A stretch of DNA of 64,000 bases, taken from Epichloe hybrida (Eukaryota; Ascomycota; Sordariomycetes; Hypocreales; Clavicipitaceae). Position numbers and translations under genes: made by a program. The stretch spans positions 2,604,001-2,668,000 of the forward strand of contig JAFEKR010000007.1 of NCBI GenBank assembly GCA_019022495.1. The letters run 5' to 3'. This document shows, in pieces, positions 44,459-56,700 of this stretch; positions within the stretch are counted from its first letter, which is position 1; each line of letters starts with the position of its first letter. A model generated the notes under the pieces. It was not told the origin of the DNA, made no database searches, and saw only the letters and a program-made list of their open reading frames with translations.

Positions 44459-46421
44459 TTAGGACGCCACCATTAGCCTGCGTTTCAGATCATTGGTAAT
44501 CGAGGAGATGGCACCTCCAGCAGGACCAGTGCTCTTAGTCACCTGTCGACTTTGGGAAGCGTCCATCAAGCAATGAAGGTTTGTGTTGACCCAGTATTTC
44601 ACATTGTTCTGCGCAATTCTCTTGTAGAGAGCCATATGCATTGCTTGTCGTTTGTCAGAAGTCATGCTAAGCGCCTCGTGAATCCTCTCAGCAACGCCAA
44701 CCGTGTCCCACGGGTTAATGTGCATAGCTTCCTCGAGACTGCTGACCGTTCCGCTGAATTCGGAAATGATGGTGCAGCCATAGGTGTTCTGCTGGCACAC
44801 CACGTATTCCAAACTCGTCGTGCTCATTCCGTCACGGATGCTTGAGAAAAGAGCAACATCTCCTGATCGCAGAAGTGCAAAATAGTCATCCGTAGAAAGC
44901 CTTTGAGGTTGTAGCTGAACGGGCATGTAGCCAAGTGACCCGTACTTGCAATTGATTGAGTTGACCAGTGCGCTGACGTTACTAGCATAGTGGGATTCTT
45001 CGCCGACATCTTCAATCGTAGCCTGGCCCACTAGTTGTAGGAGAACAACCCGCCCTTGCCACTCTGGGTACATTTCAAGAAACCGGTCAAAGGCCTGCAG
45101 CTTTTTGTCAACACCTCCCAGTCGGTCTAGAGGGTCACATGCCACGATAATCTTCATGCCTGCATGGAGCTTTCTCAGGCCTAAACACTTTTCAGTGACC
45201 GGCACCGACCACGCCAAGGAATGAATGTTGGAGACATTGATTCCTGCGGGAAGAATCGCAATGCGAACTCGTCTCGAGGGAGTGTAGACGCCTTTGTGAT
45301 TCGCTTCCAAGTCGAGTATCCTTGAGCAGGAATTGGCAAAATGTTGACCATAGTGGAAGGACTGGAAAGCAACAACATCGGATCCGAGGAGGCCCGAAAG
45401 AATCTCGTTGCGGCGGACCAGGCAGCGAACCATTTCGCTGGAAGGGAATGGCGTATGCAGGAAGAAGCTGATGCGAATATCGGGATGTCGCTGGCGCAAC
45501 AACGCCGGTAAAAGCATCAGGTGGTAGTCATGCACCAGTATGACATCCCCGGGATGATACACTTCACTTATCCTGTCCGCGAACGTTTGATTCATCCGGC
45601 AGTAGTCTGCCCATCGTTGGCCTTCCGTGAACCCACCCGCGGGTGGATGCTGCCTGTAATGGAGCACAGCACATAAATCATGTTCTGCGTAGCGTCTCCA
45701 TCTATGTTGGTCTCGTAGCTTGATACCGGTTTCTGAAATATCGCCTTTATCTGCCAGCCACACCGGAACAGTCTTCAGGCTTTCATCAGCCAGCTGTTGC
45801 TCAAGACGCCTCTGGTCCTCGTTGGATATGCAGATATCTTTGAACTTGGGATTTGGTGCAGCATGTGACAGTGCTGCCAATTCAGTGTCTGGTACTGAAT
45901 GCTCTTCTTCCGTCTCTGAAGGCTGTTGGATTTCGCCCGTCCACGCGACAATGGTGTGATCCCAGGGGCCAGTATCAGACAAGTAGTGCAATGAGTCCAA
46001 TACGGCAGACCGGTGGCTACGCTGGCTCAGTTGCTAAAGGATTGTCAGCCAGTGCCGACTCAACAGCGAGAACAAACGACTGTTCGGAATCTATCTTTGT
46101 TACCCATTCAGATCCTTGGTGGTACTGCACGGCATGAGGTGTGGCAAATGTTGCTGAAATCACATTGCCCGTCAGAGTTGGCAATCTGTCGGCAACTCCA
46201 TGTGGTTGTGACCCGGACGTCTCTTGTGCGGCACCGCCAAAATAGTCGCTTTCGTACGTTCCCAGGGCCACGCCCGGGGTGACCGGGACCCTGGTGACCG
46301 ATTTGCGCTCATGGGGAGGCAAGTGAGTCTCATTTGGTGTTGGCGGCTCCTGCGTTGAATCAACAGTTAGACAAGGTAGGCGTTGTATGAAAGACGGGAC
46401 CTTTCATAAGCAACTTACCAT
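44459..46421 (-). CDS. Divergent trehalose-6-phosphate synthase-like GT20 protein, possible regulatory subunit
   Basis: Exons 46349-46104 and 46033-44459 are well supported. The start is uncertain: no in-frame ATG exists in the 82-codon exon, so I tentatively use the ATG at 46421-46419, immediately before a GTAAGT donor (607 residues in total). The GT20 domain begins at ISATFATPHAVQYHQGSEW, continues with DHTIVAWTGEI, VHDYHLMLLP and FLHTPFPSSEM, and ends with DGMSTTSLEYVV. Catalytic positions differ from OtsA/Tps1: RLDYSKG becomes RLGGVDKK, PVGID becomes PAGIN, and DGMNLVAxE becomes DGMSTTSLE. There is no phosphatase domain. This fits a Tsl1/Tps3-like helper of the trehalose synthase complex or a neofunctionalised paralog more than the main Tps1. 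Fungi usually carry a separate Tps1 elsewhere. Confidence 0.8.
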
Positions 46422-46950
46422 ACCATAGAAAATCAAAAACTGCCCTGGATACTTGTTGCAAAGTCTTGGATGCGGAGGATTGGTAGGTATGGAAGCATGA
46501 TGAGTGCGATGTGGTTTGGGGGTTTAAGTAAGAGTATTCCGTAATCCGTACCGTTTGGATGAAGGCAGCCAGCTCCATCATAATGTCACACTTGACGGAA
46601 TATGCTAGAAATCGACCAAAAAAAGAAACTTGTTCGAATGCCTACCGTGTAACACCCGAAAGTGACAATTCCACGGCTGACGTAGGAATGAGCGCAGTAG
46701 AAGCTATTGTGGCGGACATAATCCTCCGATGAGGCAACGCACAGGTACCGCATAATATTATGGGGCAAAATCAAGACATTGAGCCTATTACGGAGTACCT
46801 CCTCCGTACAGTGTACCTATTGTAGATGCTCACCGTGCCCAGGTAGGTAAGCAGCCAGCCCGGCCCGCGTTGCAAATTCGGTGAGGCTGTTGAGCTTCCG
46901 CTCCGAAGGCACCCACATCATGAGATCCAAGTCTATTAACTACCTTATCA

Positions 46951-47033
46951 GGGAAAGCGGAGCTTCGCCTGCGTTTTGCGTCATAGCAAGGCGAAGGCAA
47001 GAAAGAGGGTGAAGCGTAGCTTCCCGCTTTCCC
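46951..47033. repeat. 83-bp inverted-repeat element (MITE-like candidate)
   Basis: Starts GGGAAAGCGG and ends CCGCTTTCCC (10 bp perfect), with further imperfect pairing inside (AGCTTCGC against GCGTAGCTT). TTAT occurs on both flanks and could be a target duplication, but it is too short to be certain. Confidence 0.4.
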
Positions 47034-47076
47034 TTTATTAAAATGAGGCCGTCCTGTGGAGACGTCTCTTCTGATT

Positions 47077-47190
47077 GGTCAAATCGTCAAATCAGTCAAA
47101 AAGTCAATTAAAAAGTTAGTCAAAAAGTCAGTCAAATCGTCATTCAGTCAAGTCAGTTCAGTTAAATGGTTGAATCAGTTAAATCGTCGG
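47077..47190. repeat. Degenerate (GTCAAA)-type tandem tract
   Basis: About 110 bp of irregular GTCAAA, GTCAAAAA and CAGTTAAA units adjoining the inverted-repeat element. Confidence 0.6.
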
Positions 47191-47669
47191 TTGTCGGGCA
47201 GCCGTAAGGATCTAATATAACAGTTAAGCAACGTCAAAAATATAAGACATACCACCTATTGTTAACTAGCTACGGAGGTCACACTTTAACAGATCGCATT
47301 TAGTTCCCTTTGTTGAGACTTGAGCCGACGTAGCAGGAGATAGGTAAGGAATTGCAAAAGTGAAGATCCTCAAGGCCAAAGAAGAATGTGATGATGGAAG
47401 AAATAGGCATCAACTTCACCTTCCTCGAGGTCCAACCCTTCTTTGCTTGTGTCGCTTCGATCGCATACGCTTCCGTCGTCGATCATTTGATCTGACGTGT
47501 CGTGTCGAGCCATCAAAGGTGCAATAAGTCTAGAGCAAAGCTGAAGGTGAAAAAAGAAAAAAAAACCCCAATTTTATTTATGTTTATACTCCACACGCCA
47601 ACATTCGATCCCGCTCTACGACGGACAATTGGTGGCGTTGCGGACTAAACCTTTGCCGTCCACCGGCCA

Positions 47670-50004
47670 ATGAGTGCGAGGCCCTTTTCACCACTCATTT
47701 CCAAGGCCTCTAAGGGCAGGAAAACAATCCGATCCAGCCAGCTCAGCCAGCTGGTTCGGCCGACGGCTACACGAGGCGCTTCCACGTTACTCTGCAACGT
47801 GACAGACAGGATCACTCGTTCCCGATGCATTTACGACTTTTTCATCAGGCCCTTTCGCACCCCAGGTCGTACCAATGCCTCCACGGTCGCCGGCCCTGCG
47901 CCGGCGAACCACGTCGAAGCGAGCCGCTGTTCATGTCTCCAACATTGGCATATGGATGACCGATGCCATGCTAATGCACGCCGTTGAAAAGTATCAGATT
48001 GCCATTGCAGCGACATGTCGCCGAATCAACTCGCACGCAGGGCCTCTGGAGAGTCGTCGAAGGGCCTCGAAACGACACATGACGGGGCTGATGCCAACCT
48101 CGCATACCTTCCCGCCCATCTGGCAGTTCGATGTTGGTCCCAGCTCGTTACAATGGGAAGCTCCAACAAGTCAAGAACACAGGAGGCAGAAGAGAGATCA
48201 AGTGAGTGTTTCCGGGCTCTTCAACACCATTGTTGGCTGGCTTGAGAACCAGGGCTCGACCGATAAAACCTTCATTCCCACTCCCGCTTCGCCGTCAGAA
48301 GCGGACTCTGGCGTTGTCCGTTCCGAAGCTCTAGCAGTCGATTCCACACATGTGTTCGTAACGATACCCGAACAGAAACTCCAAGAACCATTCTCTTCCG
48401 CAAACCTTCCCGAGGAAATTATGCTGCTGAGGTCCAGCATTCTCGATATGAACACGGTCGGCGACGATAAGCTCTTCAGCGAGCTGTGCAACAAAGCAAA
48501 AATCTGCAGACGATCGCTCCGTCGCAGAATTGAGCGCGGTCACCTATCTGTCGAGACCCTCTTGGCCGCATTGGAACCGCTAGACTCGGCGTCCAAGAGC
48601 CGTATTCCCACCGCCAAAATGGCGAACAAGATATCTGCCATGATTCGCCGTGGAATTCTATATGCCATGGCTGATGTCCACAGCCAGAACCCAGCGGCCA
48701 TGACTCACGAACTCTGGTTAACGTTTGTTGACAAATTGTGTGCGACGAACGGCGATAACCACGATATACAACTGTTCCGGAGGCTAATGGACATTATGCC
48801 TGCATCGCTCAAGGACCAGTTTTCTCCTGAGCAAATCCGCAATCTGACATGCAGAGTCGTCACAGCACAAGCCCATCGGCATAACGTATTCGGTCATTGG
48901 TTAGCGTTGGCAGCAAGATTCAGTCAAGCGCTTCAAAAATTAACCGCTCAACAACAACGGGAGCTAGACCATGACATGACTACCTTTCTTTCGCAACAAG
49001 ACTGCGTCTCAGATAACGCGAAGCGGTTGCGCTACGCATGGCTTGTCATCAAGGCGTACGACGCAAGTACGAGCACCCAGAAATTCATAGACGTATATCG
49101 CAACTGTCTGGGTCCAGAAACTAGACTCAATGGCATGCAGCGATGGCACGTCGTGTTTGCGCGACTAAGTGCCCTGCAGACATTTGACACAGAATCGCGC
49201 AAGCAGCTCATGCAAGGAGAGTACACGTCCAGCAATGAGCGATGGTCGACTTTGATAGCCCACATCATGCTGTCCAGCATCAAAGACAGTGCACTGCAAG
49301 AACTATTGGCCGTTCTAACCGGAATCGGAGAGTTCGCAACGACAGCTCGGGTACTGACCTTACCACCTCTTCATGAAATGCGTCGCGACATGATGGAAGC
49401 TATTGCCGTGGCATGCGCCAATCACAAACAAGCTCTCCTGCTACACGATTCCATCGACATGAAGCCTCGACGCCACCGAGACCAACCCATATGGTCATGG
49501 CTCACGTGGACCAAGTACGTGGAAGCCATCATCAAAGACCCAGATATTGACCCAGCGCGGATCTGGCAAGTCCTCAAGCTCACATACACGCCGCGAGGCA
49601 TCTCCTCGAGCAAAAAGCTCCTCGCGGAGGAAAACCAAGCCAAGTCCCAACTCCTCAATCAAATTGGCAAATGGTTCATCGAAGCGCAGCACCTCAACGA
49701 CCGTCAAGTCCTGCGCAGCGTACAAAGATGCGTCAACATGCAGCGTGCGCTGACCAAGGGCGACGTGTCGTCCCAGATGCTCGCTCACGTAGTCGAGGTA
49801 ATCAGCCGTGATCTGGAGAGGGGTCAACGCGGACGGACTTCCCGCATGCAGTGGCTCTTGAACATGGTTTCCGAGAAGCATGGTGCGCGGGAGGCCAAGA
49901 AGGCGGCTTTGGCGTGGACGGGTTGGCGATGGACTATTGACGGGACGCAAAAAATCGATGGTTGTAAATACGGACAAAAGGGACGGGAGGGGACAATAGA
50001 ATGA
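47670..50004 (+). CDS. Probable mitochondrial protein of unknown function
   Basis: The main frame runs from 47875 to 50004 and is open for 709 codons. A better model joins a first exon 47670-47865 to 48011-50004 (729 residues). The first exon encodes a basic, Ser/Arg-rich, acid-free start (MSARPFSPLISKASKGRKTI) typical of mitochondrial presequences. The intron has a weak donor (GTCGTA), a CTAAT branch and a CAG acceptor. The body is helical throughout, with Arg/Leu-rich helices and no named domain. Its size and style recall fungal mitochondrial RNA or translation factors with degenerate PPR-like repeats, but I see no clear PPR motif. A 51-bp in-frame stretch (48202-48252) begins GTGAGT and ends AG, so it may also be an intron. 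Start and function are uncertain; the coding nature of 48.3-49.95 kb is not. Confidence 0.7.
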
Positions 50005-50792
50005 CTTGGTTTACATCAAGCTACCAAGGGCTCTTTCTCTCTCTCTCATCGCCCGGTGCCAAGTACATGTATTCAAAAAAAGTTTGCATCAGCTCGACTG
50101 CATACTTATCTATCCCGTCGCATTTGCTACATCCACGAGGTAATTTGCCAACTACTGCTACGTGAATTCGTTCTCAACTCCGTTGGCAAAGCCAGGCAGG
50201 CAGGCAGGCAGGCAGGCAGGCACTGCGCGCAGGATCGAGGAAAGAAAACCCCCCCATTTTTAAAAGGGAAAACGTTCATTCGTCATTTTTACGCTGATGA
50301 CAAAAGGGATATAGACTCGTAGCGGTGCGGAAATGCAGATATAATACAAACGCCTGTTTCGGAAGGCATACATATCGTCCGTGGCTGAGAACTTGAAAAT
50401 CCAAAAAACGGAATTGAACAGATATGACCAGCAACACACTATTGAGATGCATCAAAAATGTGACAACCTTAAAAAAAAAAAAAAAATTGTACGAAAAGAA
50501 CTCGCAGGATATCGTGTCCAAAGACATGCGGAATTAAAGTGAGAAATAACGGACATCATCGTGAATCCAAAGCGGCCTGTCCCTCGTGCCCGTCGCCTTT
50601 TATAACACATCCCAAATGTCCCCTGATCCAGTATCAAACACGGAGAGAAACCGGTTCATTTCCTGACGCACGAAAATAAAAAACAATATACACAACTAAA
50701 TTCCACGCTTTTGCCATTTATGCAAGTCATGAACCATTGTAAAAAGTAAAATCGCCCCGTGGCCATGTCTTGTGTATCATGTAAATCCCTCA
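50005..50792. other. Convergent 3' flanks with a (GGCA)n microsatellite
   Basis: A GGCA tract of about seven copies lies at about 50193-50222, and an A-run near 50470-50485. Otherwise nothing seen; this is the 3' end of leashin on the other strand. Confidence 0.6.
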
Positions 50793-53700
50793 TTACATGC
50801 CGCCCTCTAGATGATGGTGAGCCTCGGGCTGAACCATGGATTCTGTGACAAGACTGATGCGACTGGGTGCGCCGAGGGAGGCGCCGCCCGCTTCACTAGA
50901 CGGAGTGAGGTGCCGTCTGTTTCTGTCATCGCGAACAATGAGAACTTGTGCGGGACAGACGACAACCTTGTCATCGCCGACGCCCTTGTCATCGCCCCTC
51001 TTGACGACCAGGGGAAAGAGCACGATTCGAACGACGGCCTTCTGAGCCTCGAGCTCCTCGTTCGTCACGCTGACATGGCCGCTTCGCTCATTCATCATGG
51101 CGGCATCGAATGTTACTTTCGCCGCCAATTCGCCTTCTGCGTCATATTCGGGCTGCAGAGGCGGGAGCATCATGTACTCGGCGCGTTGCGTGCGCATCTC
51201 AATGGACAAATCCACTGCCTCGTGCACGACTCTGCGCAGCTGTGATTGAATTTGGCTCTCCAAATCCGATGGCGGGGGCAAGATCTTGCACAACGTCTGG
51301 AAGATGGCCTGGACGACAGCTTCGGCGTCCAGATCGCGCTGATCCCTGAAGCTGGCTCTCTTGGAAAGCAGAGTCAACGTCACGGCTCGCCACTGGCGGA
51401 CAGCTTGGGCAGGGCCAACATCCGTCAGCAACTTCTCCAGCGACTTGAGCTTCTGACGCTGCTCTCGGTCCATGCCGAACAGGTATCTGGTGAAGACGAA
51501 TTCCCAAATCATGGACATCGTCATGGACATGAAAATGTCCCGACGCTTGACACGGTCCCTCAGATACGTGTCGACGTTGGATCCATCCAGAACGGAGTTG
51601 TCTAGACGGTCAATCGTCTTCTCGTCATTGATCTCACTACTGAGGCGACACGCACGCATGTCGGAGAATTTGGAGAAGCGCAACACCCACTGCTGCACAT
51701 GCGAGCAGAGCTGTTGACAACGGTGGTCAAAGTAGTCCTCGTCTTTGAGGCTGAGGAAGTCGGAGTCACCAGCCTTGGAATCAAGGATTTTGCGCTGCAT
51801 CTGGCGGATTTGCTCCTTGGCCTCCTCGAGCTGTGCGCGCAGATCCGCAATCTCGGCGTCCTTGTCTTGCAGAGATTGCGTAAAGGTAGTGTGAGCGCCG
51901 CGGGCCTCGTCCAGCTCGCGGGTCAGGTCGGCGTGGCGGCCGCTGTCTTTGCTGGCCAGCTCTGCATTGGCGCTGGCCAGGCCCTCGTTGACCTCTGTCA
52001 GGCGAGTGACCTCGTTTTGCAGAAACTGCAGCGATTGTCTGAGAGATTCAATTTCGGCATCGCGATCGGACAGGACACTTGCCGCCTTCTGGCTGACGCT
52101 TTGCTCGGCATGCAAGCGTGCCTCGGCCAGCAGACGATTCTCGGCGATGAGCTGCTCGACTTTGGATTCGAGCTCGAGGACTTGCATGCTCTGGCGACGG
52201 CGCATGCTGTGAGGGCGGGTGGGCGAGCGCGGAGAGCCAATGCGGCCCTCGCCGTAGCCATCGTAGATGTCGGCCATGTCTTTGTCGTCGCCCTTGGTGC
52301 GGACACGACTCTCGTTGGCGACGGGCTGCGTCGGCTGCGTCGGCTGCGTTGGCGTCGGCGTCGAGATGGAGCTGCTGCTGCTGCGTTGTTGACGAAGAGC
52401 TCGCAGGTCGCCGCTCATGCGCTTGTCGATGCGCCGAAGTGGGGGGGTTGGGGTGGACCGGTGCATGTGGATGCCTTGCACGCCAGTGATGCCTGGGCTC
52501 TCAGGCCGCAACTTGAGCGGCTCTGGCGTGCGCTGGCGGCTGAGGCTGCCGAGGCTGCTGTTGGACACGGACCGGCGCGCGACCGGGTCGGACCGGGCGG
52601 ACCGGGCGGACCGGGCGGACAGTCCTGATGCCACTCCGGCCGCCGTTCCTGACAACTCGGGTGCCGCTGCTGCCCGTTGCTCGTGTCCGTAGTCGAAGGG
52701 GCTGTCGCTCACGCTGCGGCGTCCAGCTGTCTCTGCAGCATCTCGACTCTTCGCCCCATTGTCTGCTGCTTTGCTCGCAAGTCCCGCAGCCGCTGCAGCG
52801 CCTCCCAGTGATGATGCCACTTCCCCGTAGCCCTTTGGCCGGGTTTTGGCCTTCTTTTCTGGTTCCGGTGTGACGACTGCGGCTACTGGTTCCCGCAAAA
52901 CAGGAGTTGCGAATGGAGACCGCCGTGGTCCCTTCTCCGTCGTCACATCCGGTGTTTGCATCCTGCCTTCTCCATAGTCATCCGTATGGACGCCGCTATC
53001 TCTTTGCTGCCCATCTTCAAGTGTGAGGCCGCGACGCGCTTGCGGGTGTGGGCTTGGCGGTTCTGGCGCAAAGCCACTATCTCGGTTCATGCTAGGTGCA
53101 GGCCAGTTGCATTGCGCTGCAACTGCTTCGGCTTCGGGAACTTCTTGAACAGCAGGTAGGCTTATTGCCGGTGATCGCCTAAAGTCTGAATCAGAGCTCT
53201 TGTTTCGCAAAATTGGCTCTGCATCTTGCCTCTCCTTGAGCAATCCTCCCACGGGCTCTCCCATTCCAATCGATCGACGTAGAAGACCTGCCGGCTCTTG
53301 AGCTATCGTAGCCGTGGACTCTCCACGACCCAAGACGGGGCTTTCTGCAAGTTCATCCTCGAGGGGCACCCCTTGTTTTGCTGTCTCTTTCCATCCCCCG
53401 TCAGACTCTGTAAGACTTCCACTCGCGGGAGTGGGCGGAGCATCCTTGGCCTCCCGAAAATCTGTTGCTTCCGGGTTCACATCATGCTTGTATTCTCGTT
53501 TCTCCTCTTCCTTTTCTCCCCCTTTCTCTGCCTCACCTGATCCTCCCCGTAAACCTTCATCAAGATCCGCATCTTCCCCTTCATCTAACCCCTTCTTATC
53601 TGCTCCCTCCCAAAGGGCGGGATCGTCAAAGAGATCAGCCTCTTGCGGCTGCCTTTTGTCTATGATTTTCTTTTGCTTCCCCTTCCCCTTCTTCTTCTTA

Positions 53701-56700
53701 CCGCCACCAAACTTCTCCGCTAAAAGGGCGACGCCTCCAGAAATAGCACCGGCTGCGGCTGCTGAGTTAGAAGCCGTCAGTGTACTCTTGTTCTTGTCCA
53801 TGTTTGCTTCACTTGGGGCTTCAATGGCGTTCGTCTCAGTAACAGGCTCTGCCTGAGCTTCAGTTGCCTTCTTGGCTTTTGGTAAAGAAAAGTCATCACC
53901 TCGCTCGTCATTGGCAGCTTCTTCAAGTCGAGTGTTAGGAAGATGTGGCTCTGGCTCATTGTGCGCGGCCGACTCTTCACGCGGCGAGTCTAGGACAAGG
54001 ACCTGGCTTGACTTTCGTTTCTTCTCCGTCTTGAGCTTCTTGCTTGCCGGGTTAGCACAAGTATCGTCCGGTTTCGCTTCAGTCTCCTGTTCTTTGACCG
54101 GTGATGTATCCGCTTCTGTTGTAGCAGAGTCCATGTCCATGGCGGAAATGTCTCCATCCTTACTCGGCTCAACTTCTGTCGTCGATGCCGGAATTGCTGG
54201 ATCATCAAAAGCCGAAAGTGGCAAAGCTTGGGACTTCCCCTTGTCTTTCCTCTTCTTGACCGGAAGCGCCCACTGGTCATCTTCATTGATTGGTTCTGTA
54301 GATGTCACTGCCTCCACGGGGGAAGTTAGAGCTGCTTTGGCCGTTTCTTGGGCTTCCCCTAGCTCGGTAGTTGTCGATGGCGGCACTTCGTGAGCTATCT
54401 TGGTCTGCGATTCAAGTCGGGTCGTTGGCGTCATTGCAACGCTGCCAGCCTTGTTCTTCTTTCCCCTTTTGCCCTTCGTCTTGACGGAGAGGCCCCCTTC
54501 TTCATCATCGTTCTTGACTTCGACAATTGGAGAAGATTCTGCCATTTCTTCTTGTTCCTGGGCTTCTGTGGGCCGGGCAGGATCGTCAATTGGCTCTGGA
54601 GGACTCGATGCGATATCCGTATTCTCGAGCGTGTTTAGATTCCCGAATGACTTGGGCTCGTGGTCCCCGGGGATGGTAGTTCCGTCAACTGGAGTCATGA
54701 CCCCGCTACCTTTTTTACTTTTCTTGCCCTTTTTGCCCTTCTTCTTGGAGGGGAGAGCCCATTCATCGTCAACATTGGCGAGGGTTAAATTTTCAGCCTC
54801 CTTTGGCATCGGCTCGGCCGCTGTTGACTCGGAAGATATTCCAACGGTCTCGGGGGATGCATCCTGCGTCTGTGATAAAGCCACGGAAGCATCCTCTTCA
54901 GGGGCAACAGACTTTTCGGTGGATGCAGAGGCTGACTCATTGACAGAATCGTTTGCTTCCTGTATCAACGTGGCTTCTGTTTCCGATGCAGGAAGGATTG
55001 ATTCCGTCGAGGTCATTACTCCAGGACTCGACTTGCTTTCTTTGTCATTTTTAATTTTCCTTTCCGTAGGCAAAGCTCGGTCATCTTCGACTTCGGTCGG
55101 CTCTACCACATTTGCATCAGTAGACGTAGGTGCAGCTTCCGCTGACTCAGTGAGCTCGGACACGGGCTCTTGAGTCAAATTAGGCAATGCTTCTGGTTCG
55201 GCGGCAGGTGAGTGTTCAGCAGGTGTAGTCCAAACACTGCTTGGCTTGGCTTTCTTTTCCCTTTTCCCTTTTGTCTTGACAGGCATGGCCCACTCATCAT
55301 CGACGTCGACTGCTTTGGAGGTGTCAGCCTCCACGGGCGGAAAGTCCGTCTCCGTTTGTGCGACACTTGTTTCCAAGGCCTTCTCTGTCTCCTGCGTGGG
55401 CTCAAGTGTCGAGGCTTCATTTGCAAGAGTTTGTTCTGCCGGCGTAGTCATTTCATTACTTTGCTTGTCCCTCTTCCCTTCTTTACCCTTCTTCTTCGTG
55501 GGTAAAGCCAATGCGTCGTCTGCCTCAACTCGTGGTGGAACCTCAGCAGGCGTTGTAATCACAGCATCCAAAGGCATGCATTCGGCTCCAGATTCAATTG
55601 TTCGAGTGGCTTCTGCGATGGTCTCTTGTGTGGCTTCAGTCGTCTGAGCGGTTTCTGCGGGCATCTCTCGTGCCGCTTCAACTGGCAAGGGTTCGACAGA
55701 AGTTGCTGATTCTGGTGCTAGGGTTTCGTCGACAAACGACTCTATAGACTTACTCTTCTTCCCCCTTTCAGACTCCCTTGAAACTGTGATACTAGGATCT
55801 CCGTCTCGCTGTAGATCCTTTGTCGTCATAGAGTCTGGTTCCGCGGGGGCTACAGGGTCTACATCTCCCATTTCGTCGGCCCAAGAGCTGCTGACTGTAG
55901 CCTCGGCAGGTTCATCCGCACCCTCAGATCGATGCTTCTCCTCATTAGAGGGGGCAATGGGGTCCATCACAGATACAGTGGCTGCAGTGGTTGCCAGAGC
56001 TGTAGCGGCCAAGGCGGATTTGGCAGCCTTTTTCTTGTCCTTCTTGGCTTTCTTGGTGGGCAGCCACTCCTCAGGCTCAGCGGATGTGTCGTCCGAGACT
56101 ATTGGCTTCTCGCCGGACTCGACTGCAAGGGCAGCAGGGACATGCTCTTCTGCGATTACTTCCTTGGGTTCTTCCGTTTGTTCTTCCGTCACACTAGGCT
56201 GTTGCTTCTTTTTCTTCTTGTCCTTGGACAATGTCCTCTTTGGAGCGCCCTCCCATGCGCCATCCGCTAGATCATTTTGGGGCTGCTGAGTAGCAGGCTG
56301 CTCACCAGCTATGGTCTTTGGTTCAAGCGAGGAGGTGGTGGTCGCTGCCGGTGCGTCTTGAATCTCGAGGTTTTGCGTCCGGAGCGACTTCTGGGCTTCT
56401 GGAAGATCTGCGCTGGCACCAGTAGACACTCCTGATTCTTTGTCATCTGCATTGGTTTCTTCATCGAAAACCGCTATTGCTGCTGGAGCTATCGATGGAA
56501 TTGAGTTGTTGGCTTGGACATTCTGATCCTCTGGGGGCTGCTCGGGCGTTGTAGGAACGGGCTCCTCCTGGGACAAGGAGTCAACTTGGCTCTTGCGGTT
56601 CTTCTTGCCCTTCTTGTCTTTTTTGCCGGTAGCTGGGGCTGACGGTACATCATCTGCTAGCTGATCCCTCGCCACTGGCACGTCAGCGTCGCCGCTTGGC

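Larger units (their letters stand above)
46422..47669. other. Intergenic with small inverted-repeat element and TCAAA-rich tract
   Basis: Contains TACGGAGTA-like motifs near 46534-46552 and 46789-46812, an 83-bp inverted-repeat element, and a GTCAAA-rich tract. No gene recognised. Confidence 0.5.
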
